DNA of 47,195 nt. It comes from Sulfurimonas autotrophica. GTDB lineage: Bacteria; Campylobacterota; Campylobacteria; Campylobacterales; Sulfurimonadaceae. The notes beneath the pieces are model-generated. The model was not told the origin of the DNA. It did not search any database and saw nothing but the letters and a program-made list of their open reading frames with translations. The number at the start of each line of letters is the position of its first letter. Position 1 is the stretch's first letter. The stretch lies in the NCBI GenBank assembly GCA_015662405.1, contig DQUE01000153.1, positions 1 to 47,195 of the forward strand, written 5' to 3'. Position numbers and translations under genes: made by a program. This document shows positions 7,582 through 16,137 of the stretch, piece after piece.

Positions 7582-8729
7582 AATTTTTTACTTCCTTTGA
7601 TTTTTAAAATATCTTTTGCCTTCATAGCTTTACTCAATGCCTTATCTATATCCTCATCTAATACGGTTATATGTCCCATTTTTCTATATGGTTTTGTAAA
7701 TGTTTTTCCATAAAAATGAAATGATAACTCCGGAATTTCCAAGGCATCATGAATTCCTTCAATAATAGGTTCTCCTTCATACCCCTCTTCGCCAAGCAGG
7801 TTAACCATCACTGCTGGAGAGATAAGTTTTGTAGAACCAAGAGGCAGATTTGTCACAGCTCTAATGATTTGTTCAAACTGTGATGTAGCACAGGCTTCAA
7901 CTGTATAGTGCCCTGAATTATGCGGTCGTGGTGCAATTTCATTGACTAATATCTCACCTTTTTTTGTTAAAAATAGCTCAACTGCAAAAATCCCGACACC
8001 ATTGAGTGCTTCAATGGATTGTATTGCAATCTCTTTTGCTCTATCTGCAATCTCTTTTGCAATCTTTGCCGGTGCCATCACAATATCACAAATATTAACT
8101 CGCTCATCAAAAAGCATCTCAACAACGCTATAGCATTTTATTTGTCCCTCTCCATTTCTTGCAACTATAACAGCTAACTCTTTTTCTATATCTACTAGCT
8201 CTTCAATAAATGATTCCGTTGGAAGTGCATTTTGTAGATCCGCTTCTGTTTTAAGCATAACAACACCCTTGCCATCATATCCACCCATTTTTGCTTTTTG
8301 CATGACAGGAAATCCAAATGCTGCTAAATCTTCCTCTTTTTTCACATCTTTATAAGCGGGGACAGGAATCCCTTTTTCATCAAGCAGTTTTTTTTGCTCA
8401 TACTTATTTTGAATAAGCTCTATAATATAAGGAGATGGATGAATAATATGCCCATGATCAAAGAGTTCCTTGAGTATCAAAGTATCTACATGCTCTAATT
8501 CAAATGTTGTCACATCACTCTCTTGAACCAATTGCTCTAGTTTCTCTTTATCATAAAAATCACCAATAATATGTTTATCAGAGACCTGAGCAGCAGGACA
8601 GTTAAAAGTAGGATCGAGTATTGTTACATGAAAGCCCATTTTTTTCGCTTTTTGCGACATAATTCGTCCTAGCTGTCCGCCTCCTATAATTCCGAGTTTC
8701 AAATTAAAGTAGTTAAAATTTTTATCCAT
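7578..8729 (-). CDS. purK: N5-carboxyaminoimidazole ribonucleotide synthase
   Basis: An ATP-grasp enzyme of about 383 residues that makes N5-CAIR from AIR, bicarbonate and ATP. The N-terminus has the nucleotide-fold motif LGIIGGGQLGRIM. The ATP-grasp core shows GFPVMQKAKMGGYDGKGVVM and the metal ligands in AVELFLTKKGEILVNEIAPRPHNSGH. I start it at the ATG 8729 because AGAGGTGA sits eight bases upstream. A GTG at 8741 is in frame (four residues longer) and overlaps the argF stop, but it has a poorer ribosome site. It is coupled to purE downstream by a four-base overlap. No residues seem missing. Confidence 0.95.
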   Translation of the reverse strand: MDKNFNYFNLKLGIIGGGQLGRIMSQKAKKMGFHVTILDPTFNCPAAQVSDKHIIGDFYDKEKLEQLVQESDVTTFELEHVDTLILKELFDHGHIIHPSPYIIELIQNKYEQKKLLDEKGIPVPAYKDVKKEEDLAAFGFPVMQKAKMGGYDGKGVVMLKTEADLQNALPTESFIEELVDIEKELAVIVARNGEGQIKCYSVVEMLFDERVNICDIVMAPAKIAKEIADRAKEIAIQSIEALNGVGIFAVELFLTKKGEILVNEIAPRPHNSGHYTVEACATSQFEQIIRAVTNLPLGSTKLISPAVMVNLLGEEGYEGEPIIEGIHDALEIPELSFHFYGKTFTKPYRKMGHITVLDEDIDKALSKAMKAKDILKIKGSKKL

Positions 8730-8737
8730 AAAGCGTG

Positions 8738-9658
8738 TCACCTCTGTTTATCAAGCCAGACCATCAGTCCTTTTTGTGCATGCAATCTATTTTCAGCCTC
8801 TGCAAAGACTATATCAGCATTATCTTCAAGCAACTCTTCGCTCACTTCCTGTCCTCTATAAGCCGGCAGACAGTGCAAAAACTTTGCACCTTTTTGCGCA
8901 AGACACATCATGAGTCCATCGACCATATACCCTTTGAAATCTTGTATGCGTTGCTCTTTTTCATCCTCTTGTCCCATAGATGCCCAAGTGTCTGTTGTAA
9001 CAACACTAGCCCCACGTACTGCCTCTTTTGGATCATTCATCACTTTGATAACTGCGCCACTCTTTTTTGCAATATCAAGCGCATCACGAAGTACTTTACT
9101 CTCTACTTCATACCCTTTAGGTGTTGCAATGCGAAGTTCAAAACCAAGTTTTGCTGCAAGCATCAACCATGAATTTGTCATATTATTCCCATCACCCACA
9201 TAAGCAACCACCGCATTTTCTGCCACACCAAACTCTATCATCGTCATATAATCAGCCAAAAGCTGTACAGGATGGTATGCATCAGTCAACCCATTAATAA
9301 CTGGTACTTTTGAGTATGCTGCAAACTCTTCTAACATAGAGTGCTCATATGTTCGTATCATAACCATATCACACATGCTTGAGATAACTCTTGCCGTATC
9401 TTTTACAGGCTCACCCCGCCCTAAATGAATATCACGATTTGAAAGAAAGAGTGCATGTCCCCCAAGTTGAAACATTCCTGTTTCAAAACTTACACGCGTT
9501 CGTGTTGAACTCTTTTCAAATATCATAGCAAGTGTCTGCATCTCAAGCTCTTTATTATATATACCAGCTTTGAAATCTTTCTTTATTTTCAGACCGAGTG
9601 CAATAATTTCTAAAATCTCTTCTTTCGTAAAATCTTTAAGTGTTAAAAAATGTCTCAT
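8738..9658 (-). CDS. argF: Ornithine carbamoyltransferase
   Basis: A 306-residue enzyme that makes citrulline from ornithine and carbamoyl phosphate in arginine synthesis. The carbamoyl-phosphate motif SSTRTR is at residues 50-55. LGRGEPVKDTARVIS, the HPVQLLADYMT motif, and the ornithine-side signature HCLPAYRG near residue 262 are all present, so it is an OTC and not an aspartate enzyme. It lies 23 bases after hemB; an argF-hemB pair is also found in Campylobacter. The ATG at 9658 is supported by a GAAAGTAGGAAGC ribosome site. Its end carries the ribosome site for purK, linking arginine, haem and purine genes in one transcript. Confidence 0.97.
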   Translation of the reverse strand: MRHFLTLKDFTKEEILEIIALGLKIKKDFKAGIYNKELEMQTLAMIFEKSSTRTRVSFETGMFQLGGHALFLSNRDIHLGRGEPVKDTARVISSMCDMVMIRTYEHSMLEEFAAYSKVPVINGLTDAYHPVQLLADYMTMIEFGVAENAVVAYVGDGNNMTNSWLMLAAKLGFELRIATPKGYEVESKVLRDALDIAKKSGAVIKVMNDPKEAVRGASVVTTDTWASMGQEDEKEQRIQDFKGYMVDGLMMCLAQKGAKFLHCLPAYRGQEVSEELLEDNADIVFAEAENRLHAQKGLMVWLDKQR

Positions 9659-9681
9659 ACTAGCTTCCTACTTTCTTTAAT

Positions 9682-10656
9682 TTAACCGTTTTGTAGCATT
9701 TTAGCCACCTCTTTTGCATGATACGAAATGATTATATCGGCACCTGCTCTTTTAAATGCTACCATAGTTTCCATTACAACACGTTTATAATCAATCAAAT
9801 CATTCATTCCTGCAAACTTTAGCATTGCATACTCACCACTTACATTATAGACAGCCAAAGGCAGTGTTGTATTCTCTTTTATCTCTCGCACAATGTCTAA
9901 ATATGCCAGTGCCGGTTTTACCATCAAAATATCTGCACCCTGCTTCTCATCAGCAATACTCTCAGCAATTGCCTCACGACGATTTGCAGGATCCATCTGA
10001 TACGATGTACGATCACCAAAGCTCGGGGTAGACTGTGCCACATCACGAAACGGCCCATAGTAGCCACTTGCGAATTTTGTAGAGTATGCCATTATCGGTA
10101 AATCATGAAAACCTGCTTCATCAAGATAGCTACGTAATGTTGCAATGATTCCATCCATCATACCCGAAGGTGCTATCATGTCTGCACCCGCTTTTGCATG
10201 AATGATGGCCTGCTCTCCTGAAATCTCTAATGTTGCGTCATTGTTTACTGTCTTATGTACTTCATCTATAATGCCACAATGTCCATGGTCGGTATATTCA
10301 CAAAAACACAAATCAGTTACCACAAACATATCAGGATGCACTTTTTTTATCTCTCGCAGAGCTGTTGCGATAATACCATGCTCACACAAAGCATCACTCC
10401 CTATAGAGTCTTTAACATCAGGTATACCAAAAAGAATGATAGCGTAAATACCTAACGCTTTTAACTCCTCACACTCTTTTATAGCCTCATCAATACTCAT
10501 CTGATAGACACCCGGCATAGATGCTACTTCTGTTTTAATACCCTCACCACTACGAATAAAAAGCGGATATATAAAATCATCTACACTTACATGTGTCTCT
10601 CGCACAAGCGCACGAAGATATTTTTTGAGTCTAGTTCTTCGAAATCTTTGAAACAT
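9682..10656 (-). CDS. hemB: Delta-aminolevulinic acid dehydratase (porphobilinogen synthase)
   Basis: A 324-residue enzyme that condenses two molecules of 5-aminolevulinate into porphobilinogen, the second committed step of haem synthesis. The zinc-type metal site is visible as LCFCEYTDHGHCG (C-x-C-x7-C). The two active-site lysines lie in YSTKFASGYYGPFRD and ILMVKPALAYLD. Length and motifs are normal. The ribosome site AAAAAGGGT is seven bases from the ATG at 10656. It is probably the first gene of the hemB-argF-purK-purE transcript. A second copy of the ribosome-site sequence lies 25 bases further upstream, where it overlaps a possible -10 box. Confidence 0.97.
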   Translation of the reverse strand: MFQRFRRTRLKKYLRALVRETHVSVDDFIYPLFIRSGEGIKTEVASMPGVYQMSIDEAIKECEELKALGIYAIILFGIPDVKDSIGSDALCEHGIIATALREIKKVHPDMFVVTDLCFCEYTDHGHCGIIDEVHKTVNNDATLEISGEQAIIHAKAGADMIAPSGMMDGIIATLRSYLDEAGFHDLPIMAYSTKFASGYYGPFRDVAQSTPSFGDRTSYQMDPANRREAIAESIADEKQGADILMVKPALAYLDIVREIKENTTLPLAVYNVSGEYAMLKFAGMNDLIDYKRVVMETMVAFKRAGADIIISYHAKEVAKMLQNG

Positions 10657-10657
10657 T

Positions 10658-10695
10658 TTTTACCCTTTTTTTAAAAGAAATATTTTACCCTTTTT
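10658..10695. repeat. 13-bp direct repeat ahead of hemB
   Basis: TTTTACCCTTTTT occurs at 10658-10670 and again at 10683-10695. On the minus strand this is AAAAAGGGTAAAA. The copy next to hemB is its ribosome site; the distal copy includes a possible -10 box (TAAAAT). The repeat may be a regulatory element or chance in AT-rich DNA. Confidence 0.4.
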
Positions 10696-10712
10696 AAGAT
10701 TAAAATTTATCC

Positions 10713-10739
10713 ATATCTCTTTTCTCCCTTTAGAGATAT
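10713..10739. repeat. Inverted repeat between hemB and the pilus operon
   Basis: Perfect 8-bp arms, ATATCTCT at 10713-10720 and AGAGATAT at 10732-10739, separated by 11 pyrimidine-rich bases. The layout suits a dimeric regulator binding between the divergent hemB and pilus operons. There is no run of T after it in either direction, so it is a poor terminator. Confidence 0.45.
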
Positions 10740-10890
10740 TCAGTAAAATCCTACGAAATTTAAAATAATCCTTAAACATCTAGTTTTGGAAAAGTTTTTA
10801 CTTTAGTGCAATTTAAGTAATAAAATCTCATAATTAAGAAAAAGAGGAAAATGCATCATCAAAAAAATCATCTCCGTACTACTAATAACA

Positions 10891-13434
10891 ATGCTTTTTC
10901 ACTCTATGCTTTTTGCAAATAACAATACTGTAAGTGACCTCTGTTATGGAGCGATTACAAATGATGATGATAAATATGAAACAACAATCCCTATCAGAAA
11001 TACCTCTGAAGATACACTAATGGATGTACAAGTTTTTATTGACTCCTTTTCTCTTTTTGATAACTTTCAAAGATGTGATATATTTAATAGAAACGACTCT
11101 CATGAAAATTGTAAGCAAGAGAGTGATGTGAGCTTTGCTTCGAACTTAGCTACGTTCGGCAACAAAGGAATACTCTACAATCTACAGAGTCTCATGTCAA
11201 ATATAGTAGATGATGAGGTAGAGCGTCTTTTTTTTGAGTCAACTTTTAGTTTGCTAAACTCCAATGATTACAAGTTAATAGCCACCTATAAGAAAAATGG
11301 TACTGGCTATACTGGAATTGTACCCTCTTGTACTTCATCTACATCAGAGAATGAAACAGTTTCTACAATAGGTTCCTTTGATGCATGGGACACTACTCGA
11401 GATAATGCCTCTATTCCTCCTTCAGATAGAAATATCTCCACTAAAATTGTAAACAAAGCATTTACTCTCTCTTTAGCAAGTTTAAACAAAAAGGCCAATG
11501 GCTATGAAATCAAAAATGGTTCTGGAGATATTAATGTAGCTATTTATCCTAAAAACTCTACTACACCTATTAGCAACCATGTTTCATTTAACCCAACAGC
11601 AAATCCACATACAAGCGTAGCTAGTTTTACAGTTGCACAAGCTCAAAGAGATGCTGTTGTTGGCTTTCAACTCTGTGCTACTTACGAAAATAATACAACA
11701 ACGGGTGAAACTCTGTACCATTTATATGGTTCTACTGCCTGTTCTTCACAAACAGTTTTCAATGATTGCAATGCAATAACATCGGGTACTCCGACTTGGC
11801 ATCTATGTTATTCAACCGATAACTTTGCAATACGCCCTTATGCTTTTAGGGTTTTTGGTGGAGATAGTTACAACAGAGCTGGCGAGGATTTTAATATAAC
11901 CATCAAAGCAGTAGATCAAATAAATTACGACAAAAATGACAGTAGTAGCTACGATAGAGTCTCAGGAGCATCAAAGTATAATGTGAACTTTTCAGACCTT
12001 ACACTTACATTTAATTTCTACACCCCTACAAATGATGAAATCAACATTATGTACAATAATGTTACAGGTACAAAATTAGCAGATATAAACACAAAAAGAG
12101 CCAGAGTTGCCAATTGTCCGCATTCTGGAACTTCTACAAAATTAAATCCTACTGATTCTTTTGTAGATGGTAATCTTACTGCAAAGTTAAAATTTAGTGA
12201 AACTGGGATTTTAACGATTACTGTAAGCGAGACTATAGGTCACGAATTTGCTATAGTCGATAGTGATGACACTCCCAAATCAAAAAGATTTATACAAGCC
12301 TCTTTAGTTATCAACTCAAAATCAAATATTTCACAAACAAGCTTGCTACTTATAAATCCATACTCAATAGACACTGTCGCAGAATATAACACTTCGACCT
12401 CTAAAGAGTGGGTTTACATGGATGATATAAGCAGTACGACAACAAACCATACAAAACCGAACATGTCAGCATATATACACTACATAGTTACTGCAAGAAA
12501 CAAAGATGGAGCTATTACAAAAAACTTTACATCTACTTGCTTTCCAGATACCAAAGTGAGTTGCCCAAGAGTAAATGGTCTTCAATTAAATACCACTTAT
12601 AACCTAAGACTCACTGCTACTCTTAACACAACAGCCGATGTTAACCTCAGCATATATAATGCAGACAAAAATAATAATACTCTTTTTATTGCACCTGATG
12701 ATCAATATGCAAACCTCTTAAAGGGGAACAATACACTAACAAAAGCGACTATGTATCCAAAACAGTTTACAGATGGAGTGGCAGAGTCGTATGTACACTT
12801 CAATGTAGATAAAAATATTTCTGTTGCGCAAAACCCTGTTACGATTAAGGTTATTGATACAAATACAAGTTTAGGCTGGACAAGTAGTGCTTCTCCTGCT
12901 GCTTTGAATGGTGATACACTGAACAGATCATATAGTTTTCTCTACGCTCGAACACATACTCAGCGCCAGCAATTTATAGGCACAGATGGTAATACTCCTA
13001 TCTTTTATGAGGTATATTGTAGTGGATCTGATTGTGATAAAACACTTTTACCAAATGGAGTAGCATCTAAAATTACAGATGATCCACGATGGTTTATCAA
13101 CACCTTACATAATCCCTTAGCAGATGGCAGTGTCACGCATGTAACACAAAAAGGAAGTGCATCCACTGTTATAACAACTACGCTATCTCATACAACAGGA
13201 AAAACAACCGCTTCTCTACACTATAATGCAACTAAAGGTTATCCTTATAAAACAACGATGGAGATCAATAGTGCAAAGTGGTTAGTCTATAATAAATATA
13301 ATCCTAACGCTACAACATATGAATTTGCGGTTGAATTTATTAGTCAATCTAGTGACTGGGCTGGTGTGCGTGAAACAGATACAACGACCAACAAAAATGC
13401 TTCTGAGAATACAAACAGGAGACTTATGTGGTAA
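10891..13434 (+). CDS. Large exported pilus-associated protein, MshQ-like (DUF6701-like)
   Basis: At least 847 residues, rich in Asn, Thr and Ser with scattered cysteines, as in surface proteins. A segment near residue 310 (TDNFAIRPYAFRVFGGDSYN followed by AGEDFNITIKAVDQ) resembles the FAIRP-AGEDF block of MshQ/DUF6701 proteins that sit with type IV pilin genes. The first normal start codon, ATG 10891, has no ribosome site and cuts the signal peptide short. Upstream the frame stays open to a TAA at 10831 and reads IIKKIISVLLITMLFHSMLFA, with AGAGGAAA seven bases before an ATC at 10855. The true start is probably ATC 10855, or the ATG at 10851 if one A of the seven-A run is an error. Three pilin genes follow with overlapping ends. 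Role: likely adhesin or pilus-tip partner. Confidence 0.65.
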   Translation: MLFHSMLFANNNTVSDLCYGAITNDDDKYETTIPIRNTSEDTLMDVQVFIDSFSLFDNFQRCDIFNRNDSHENCKQESDVSFASNLATFGNKGILYNLQSLMSNIVDDEVERLFFESTFSLLNSNDYKLIATYKKNGTGYTGIVPSCTSSTSENETVSTIGSFDAWDTTRDNASIPPSDRNISTKIVNKAFTLSLASLNKKANGYEIKNGSGDINVAIYPKNSTTPISNHVSFNPTANPHTSVASFTVAQAQRDAVVGFQLCATYENNTTTGETLYHLYGSTACSSQTVFNDCNAITSGTPTWHLCYSTDNFAIRPYAFRVFGGDSYNRAGEDFNITIKAVDQINYDKNDSSSYDRVSGASKYNVNFSDLTLTFNFYTPTNDEINIMYNNVTGTKLADINTKRARVANCPHSGTSTKLNPTDSFVDGNLTAKLKFSETGILTITVSETIGHEFAIVDSDDTPKSKRFIQASLVINSKSNISQTSLLLINPYSIDTVAEYNTSTSKEWVYMDDISSTTTNHTKPNMSAYIHYIVTARNKDGAITKNFTSTCFPDTKVSCPRVNGLQLNTTYNLRLTATLNTTADVNLSIYNADKNNNTLFIAPDDQYANLLKGNNTLTKATMYPKQFTDGVAESYVHFNVDKNISVAQNPVTIKVIDTNTSLGWTSSASPAALNGDTLNRSYSFLYARTHTQRQQFIGTDGNTPIFYEVYCSGSDCDKTLLPNGVASKITDDPRWFINTLHNPLADGSVTHVTQKGSASTVITTTLSHTTGKTTASLHYNATKGYPYKTTMEINSAKWLVYNKYNPNATTYEFAVEFISQSSDWAGVRETDTTTNKNASENTNRRLMW

Positions 13435-14054
13435 AAAAGTTAGCCTTTACGCTTATAGAGCTTATTTTTGCTATTGTCATTATCGCAATTACTGTTGTCT
13501 CTTTGCCTATGATGAATCAAGCAATCTCTAAAAGTATTGATGCAAACCTTATCCAAGAAGCAATTTTTGCAGCGTCCACGGAGTTGAACGAGGTTACCAC
13601 AGCGCAATGGGATGAAGCTTCCATAGATGGAAATGCAAGCACTACAATAAGTCAGGTAATAAATATAAACAATACATGTGAGAACAATCAATCAAACCAA
13701 CGCTATAGACTTAGACCCGGACATATTCTCCAACCCCTACACAGAAGATGTCTCAATAACCTAACACAAGGAAATCTCAATTCCAATACAAATAATAACA
13801 TAGATGCAGTAGAAGACAAAGCCCATGGATATAGAGAAATATTTTTAAATTTAACACCAAATCAAGCAGGATATAAGCAAAAATACAAATCCTTAGTAGC
13901 CATCAATTATAACCCAGTATTTAACGCAACAGTAGAACCTAATATGAAAAAAATAACGATCATAGTAAAAGATGAAAACAATAATACTGTCACTTCTTTA
14001 TTTACCTATGTCGCAAATATCGGCGGTATTGATCACTACAAGAGAATATATTGA
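13428..14054 (+). CDS. Type IV pilin-like / pseudopilin protein
   Basis: A 208-residue protein with a short basic leader (MVKK) and the prepilin peptidase motif LAFTLIELIFAIVIIAIT, whose Glu is at position +5 and whose helix continues hydrophobic. The leader is very short, as in minor pilins. The rest is a globular domain with one clear cysteine (near residue 77) and polar low-complexity stretches. The start is GTG 13428, with AGGAG seven bases upstream; it overlaps the end of the MshQ-like gene by seven bases. It should be cleaved and N-methylated by PilD and assembled into a pilus or pseudopilus; those genes are outside this window. Confidence 0.8.
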   Translation: MVKKLAFTLIELIFAIVIIAITVVSLPMMNQAISKSIDANLIQEAIFAASTELNEVTTAQWDEASIDGNASTTISQVININNTCENNQSNQRYRLRPGHILQPLHRRCLNNLTQGNLNSNTNNNIDAVEDKAHGYREIFLNLTPNQAGYKQKYKSLVAINYNPVFNATVEPNMKKITIIVKDENNNTVTSLFTYVANIGGIDHYKRIY

Positions 14055-14971
14055 TGAAAAATCGTTTTGCTTTTACTATGGTTGAATTACTATTTGTCAT
14101 AGTTATTATGGGGATTATAGGAAAATTTGGCGTAGAATTTTTGGCACAAGCCTATAAAAGTTTTCTCTTTTCCAAAATAAACCATGAACTCCAATCCAAG
14201 AGTGAAATGGCAGTAGAACTTATAGCAAAACGCTTAGAGGGAAGAATAAAGGACTCTGTTATTGCAAGAGATTCAAATGGAAATTTTGATGCTATAGGAG
14301 ATCTAGACAACACAAAAAGATATGTAATTTTAGAGTGGATAGGCAGCGATATAGATGGATTTCGCGGCATTTCTAATACAGATATACCGCACCTTCCAAA
14401 CTGGAGTGGTATCATTGATCTTGATGCAGGAAACAGTAACGTACTTGTCTCTCCCGCTACTGATACTGCAAAAACAAATCAACTCATTTCGATACTTTCA
14501 GCTGGAACAACTAATATAAACGATAGTGCCCTCTTTTTTATAGGTGCAAATAGTGATGTTAGAAGTGACTACGGCTGGGATGGAGATATTACAAAAATCA
14601 GTCTCCAACAAGGAGCTATGCACCCTGTAACAAGCGTCGTAGGAGAACCAACGCAATTTATCTCTTCTACTACTACAAATTTTAGTGGTATAGCTATTTA
14701 TGAATACTATCAACTTGCATGGAGTGCCTATGCTGTTGCCTTGGAGGATTACAACACAACAAGTAAGATGGGCAATCTCTATCTCTACTACAACTATCAG
14801 CCATGGCTAGCAGAGCAATTTGATGGCAGCAACTCAAACAAATCACTGCTCATGCAAAATGTCAGCACCTTTCAATTTAGTGCTACTGGTGCTATTATGA
14901 AAATTAAAGTATGTGTAAAAACTGACTTGGTAGAGGAGTACGCTTTATGCAAAGAAAAAACAATATTTTAA
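14054..14971 (+). CDS. Type IV pilin-like / pseudopilin protein
   Basis: About 305 residues. After a MKNR leader, the prepilin motif FAFTMVELLFVIVIMGIIGK is followed by a long amphipathic helix (FLFSKINHELQSKSEMAVEL) and a large beta-rich domain, like GspJ/PilW-type minor pilins. The ATG at 14054 shares its A with the upstream stop (TGATG), so translation is coupled. A TTG one codon upstream (14051) is possible but less likely. The C-terminus overlaps the next pilin gene by 25 bases. The size is at the upper end for minor pilins. Confidence 0.8.
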   Translation: MKNRFAFTMVELLFVIVIMGIIGKFGVEFLAQAYKSFLFSKINHELQSKSEMAVELIAKRLEGRIKDSVIARDSNGNFDAIGDLDNTKRYVILEWIGSDIDGFRGISNTDIPHLPNWSGIIDLDAGNSNVLVSPATDTAKTNQLISILSAGTTNINDSALFFIGANSDVRSDYGWDGDITKISLQQGAMHPVTSVVGEPTQFISSTTTNFSGIAIYEYYQLAWSAYAVALEDYNTTSKMGNLYLYYNYQPWLAEQFDGSNSNKSLLMQNVSTFQFSATGAIMKIKVCVKTDLVEEYALCKEKTIF

Positions 14972-15405
14972 AGCGTGCTAAAAATGGTATAGCTATGATT
15001 ATGGCCATAGCTATTTTTGTTATACTAGCAACAATTATGGCATTAACTATCACTCTTACTTCGCAAACTACTCAACGAACAACTGATGTCTATTTGTATG
15101 AGCAGTCTGTACTTTTAGCACACAGTGCTGCTGAGTATGCACTTTTACGTATTGCTCAAAATCCTCCATGTAGTAATTTAGATGAAAATTTCATACAAGA
15201 TGGTCTCTACCACGTAACAATTCATCTGCGTTATATTTATAACTCAAATAGTGCATGCACAGCAAATGGTGGTACTCTCTACACAACCGTTACAACACCT
15301 GAACAAAATGGTTCTGTACTTCTAGATGTGACTGTGGATGTAAATGATACAACGGTTGCTACTGAACCTATAAGATATTTTAGAAGAACTCTACAAAAAT
15401 TGTAA
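14947..15405 (+). CDS. Minor pilin, PilX/MshP-like
   Basis: A 152-residue protein with a longer basic leader (MQRKNNILKRAKN) then GIAMIMAIAIFVILATIMAL, the N-terminal helix of PilX/MshP-type pilins, which lack the Glu at position 5. The following helix (TQRTTDVYLYEQSVLLAHSA) ends AAEYALLRIAQ, a pattern common to PilX and GspK families. A pair of cysteines near residues 75 and 98 may form the usual disulfide loop. The ribosome site GAGGAG lies inside the previous gene, eight bases before the ATG. It ends the four-gene operon of one large adhesin-like protein and three pilins. Confidence 0.75.
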   Translation: MQRKNNILKRAKNGIAMIMAIAIFVILATIMALTITLTSQTTQRTTDVYLYEQSVLLAHSAAEYALLRIAQNPPCSNLDENFIQDGLYHVTIHLRYIYNSNSACTANGGTLYTTVTTPEQNGSVLLDVTVDVNDTTVATEPIRYFRRTLQKL

Positions 15406-15435
15406 CTTCATACTTTTTATTAAACTTTTTAATGG

Positions 15436-15441
15436 TATAAT
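15436..15441 (+). promoter_or_regulatory. Extended -10 promoter of the hibernation factor gene
   Basis: TGGTATAAT, an extended -10 element, lies 32 bases ahead of the ATG at 15474, with the ribosome site AAAGGAT between. No -35 box is evident. It gives this gene its own transcript separate from the pilin operon. Confidence 0.6.
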
Positions 15442-15473
15442 TTTTTTACATTAGAACATAAAAGGATTTAATC

Positions 15474-16007
15474 ATGAATATTAGTATGACAGGAAGAAAT
15501 TTAGAACTTACTGATGCTCTTAAAGAGCATATTTCATCTTCTATTGAAACGCTCAAAAAATTTAACTTAGATATTATTTCAGTTAATGTTGTCGTATCTT
15601 CACAAACAAAAAAAGGTAAAGAGCATGCAACAGTTGAGTTTGTGATCAACTTAGCACACAAAAATACTATCGTTATCAAACAAAATGACGAAGATGCATA
15701 TGTTGCTATTGATTTAGCTACAAATAGAGCGCAAAAATCACTCCGCCGTTTACATGACAAAGTTACTGACCATCAAAAAGTTGGTTTAAATGAAGCCAAA
15801 GCACAAGAGGTTGATGTAAAAGCTGCAGCTGAGGCTATGGAAGATGAGATCATTCCAGTAGAGCTTGAGCTTTATAAACCTCGTGAAGTTGAAGATGTTT
15901 TAGAAGACCTCAAAAAGAGTGATAAAACATTTGAAATCTTTTTAGACAATGAAAATAAAACGCGCGTTCTTTTTAAAATGGGGAATAAAAAGTTTGGACT
16001 TTACTAG
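15474..16007 (+). CDS. hpf: Long-form ribosome hibernation promoting factor
   Basis: A 177-residue S30AE-family protein. Residues 1-100 (MNISMTGRNLELTDALKEHI, then a basic helix QKSLRRLHDKVTDH) form the ribosome-binding domain that blocks the decoding centre. Residues 120-177 form the C-terminal dimerisation domain, with the signature FEIFLDNENKTRVLFKMGN. The long form makes 100S ribosome dimers without a separate RMF. It is likely induced in starvation. Naming differs (raiA, hpf, yfiA); the length supports the long type. The gene is alone, between the pilin operon and a convergent GNAT gene. Confidence 0.92.
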   Translation: MNISMTGRNLELTDALKEHISSSIETLKKFNLDIISVNVVVSSQTKKGKEHATVEFVINLAHKNTIVIKQNDEDAYVAIDLATNRAQKSLRRLHDKVTDHQKVGLNEAKAQEVDVKAAAEAMEDEIIPVELELYKPREVEDVLEDLKKSDKTFEIFLDNENKTRVLFKMGNKKFGLY

Positions 16008-16027
16008 GCCTCTTTTTCAAAACCTAC

Positions 16028-16049
16028 AACCTAGATGCTCATCTAGGTT
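16028..16049. repeat. Strong hairpin after hpf
   Basis: AACCTAGATG at 16028-16037 and its exact complement CATCTAGGTT at 16040-16049, with only CT between them, so nine or ten base pairs with a very tight loop. It lies 21 bases after the hpf stop. There is no T run right after it on the plus strand (TTTACAAAAG), so it may be a 3-prime end stabiliser or a weak terminator between the convergent genes. Confidence 0.55.
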
Positions 16050-16137
16050 TACAAAAGAACACCTTAAAGAGATGTAAGTGGCTTTACACAGTTTATTTTT
16101 ACAGACTCAAAAAGGGTGAGAACTCTATAGTATACCT

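Noticed and set aside
8735..9203. Two plus-strand frames of 145 and 97 residues opposite argF
   Set aside because: They are shadows of a gene with complete OTC motifs and show no ribosome site or family resemblance.
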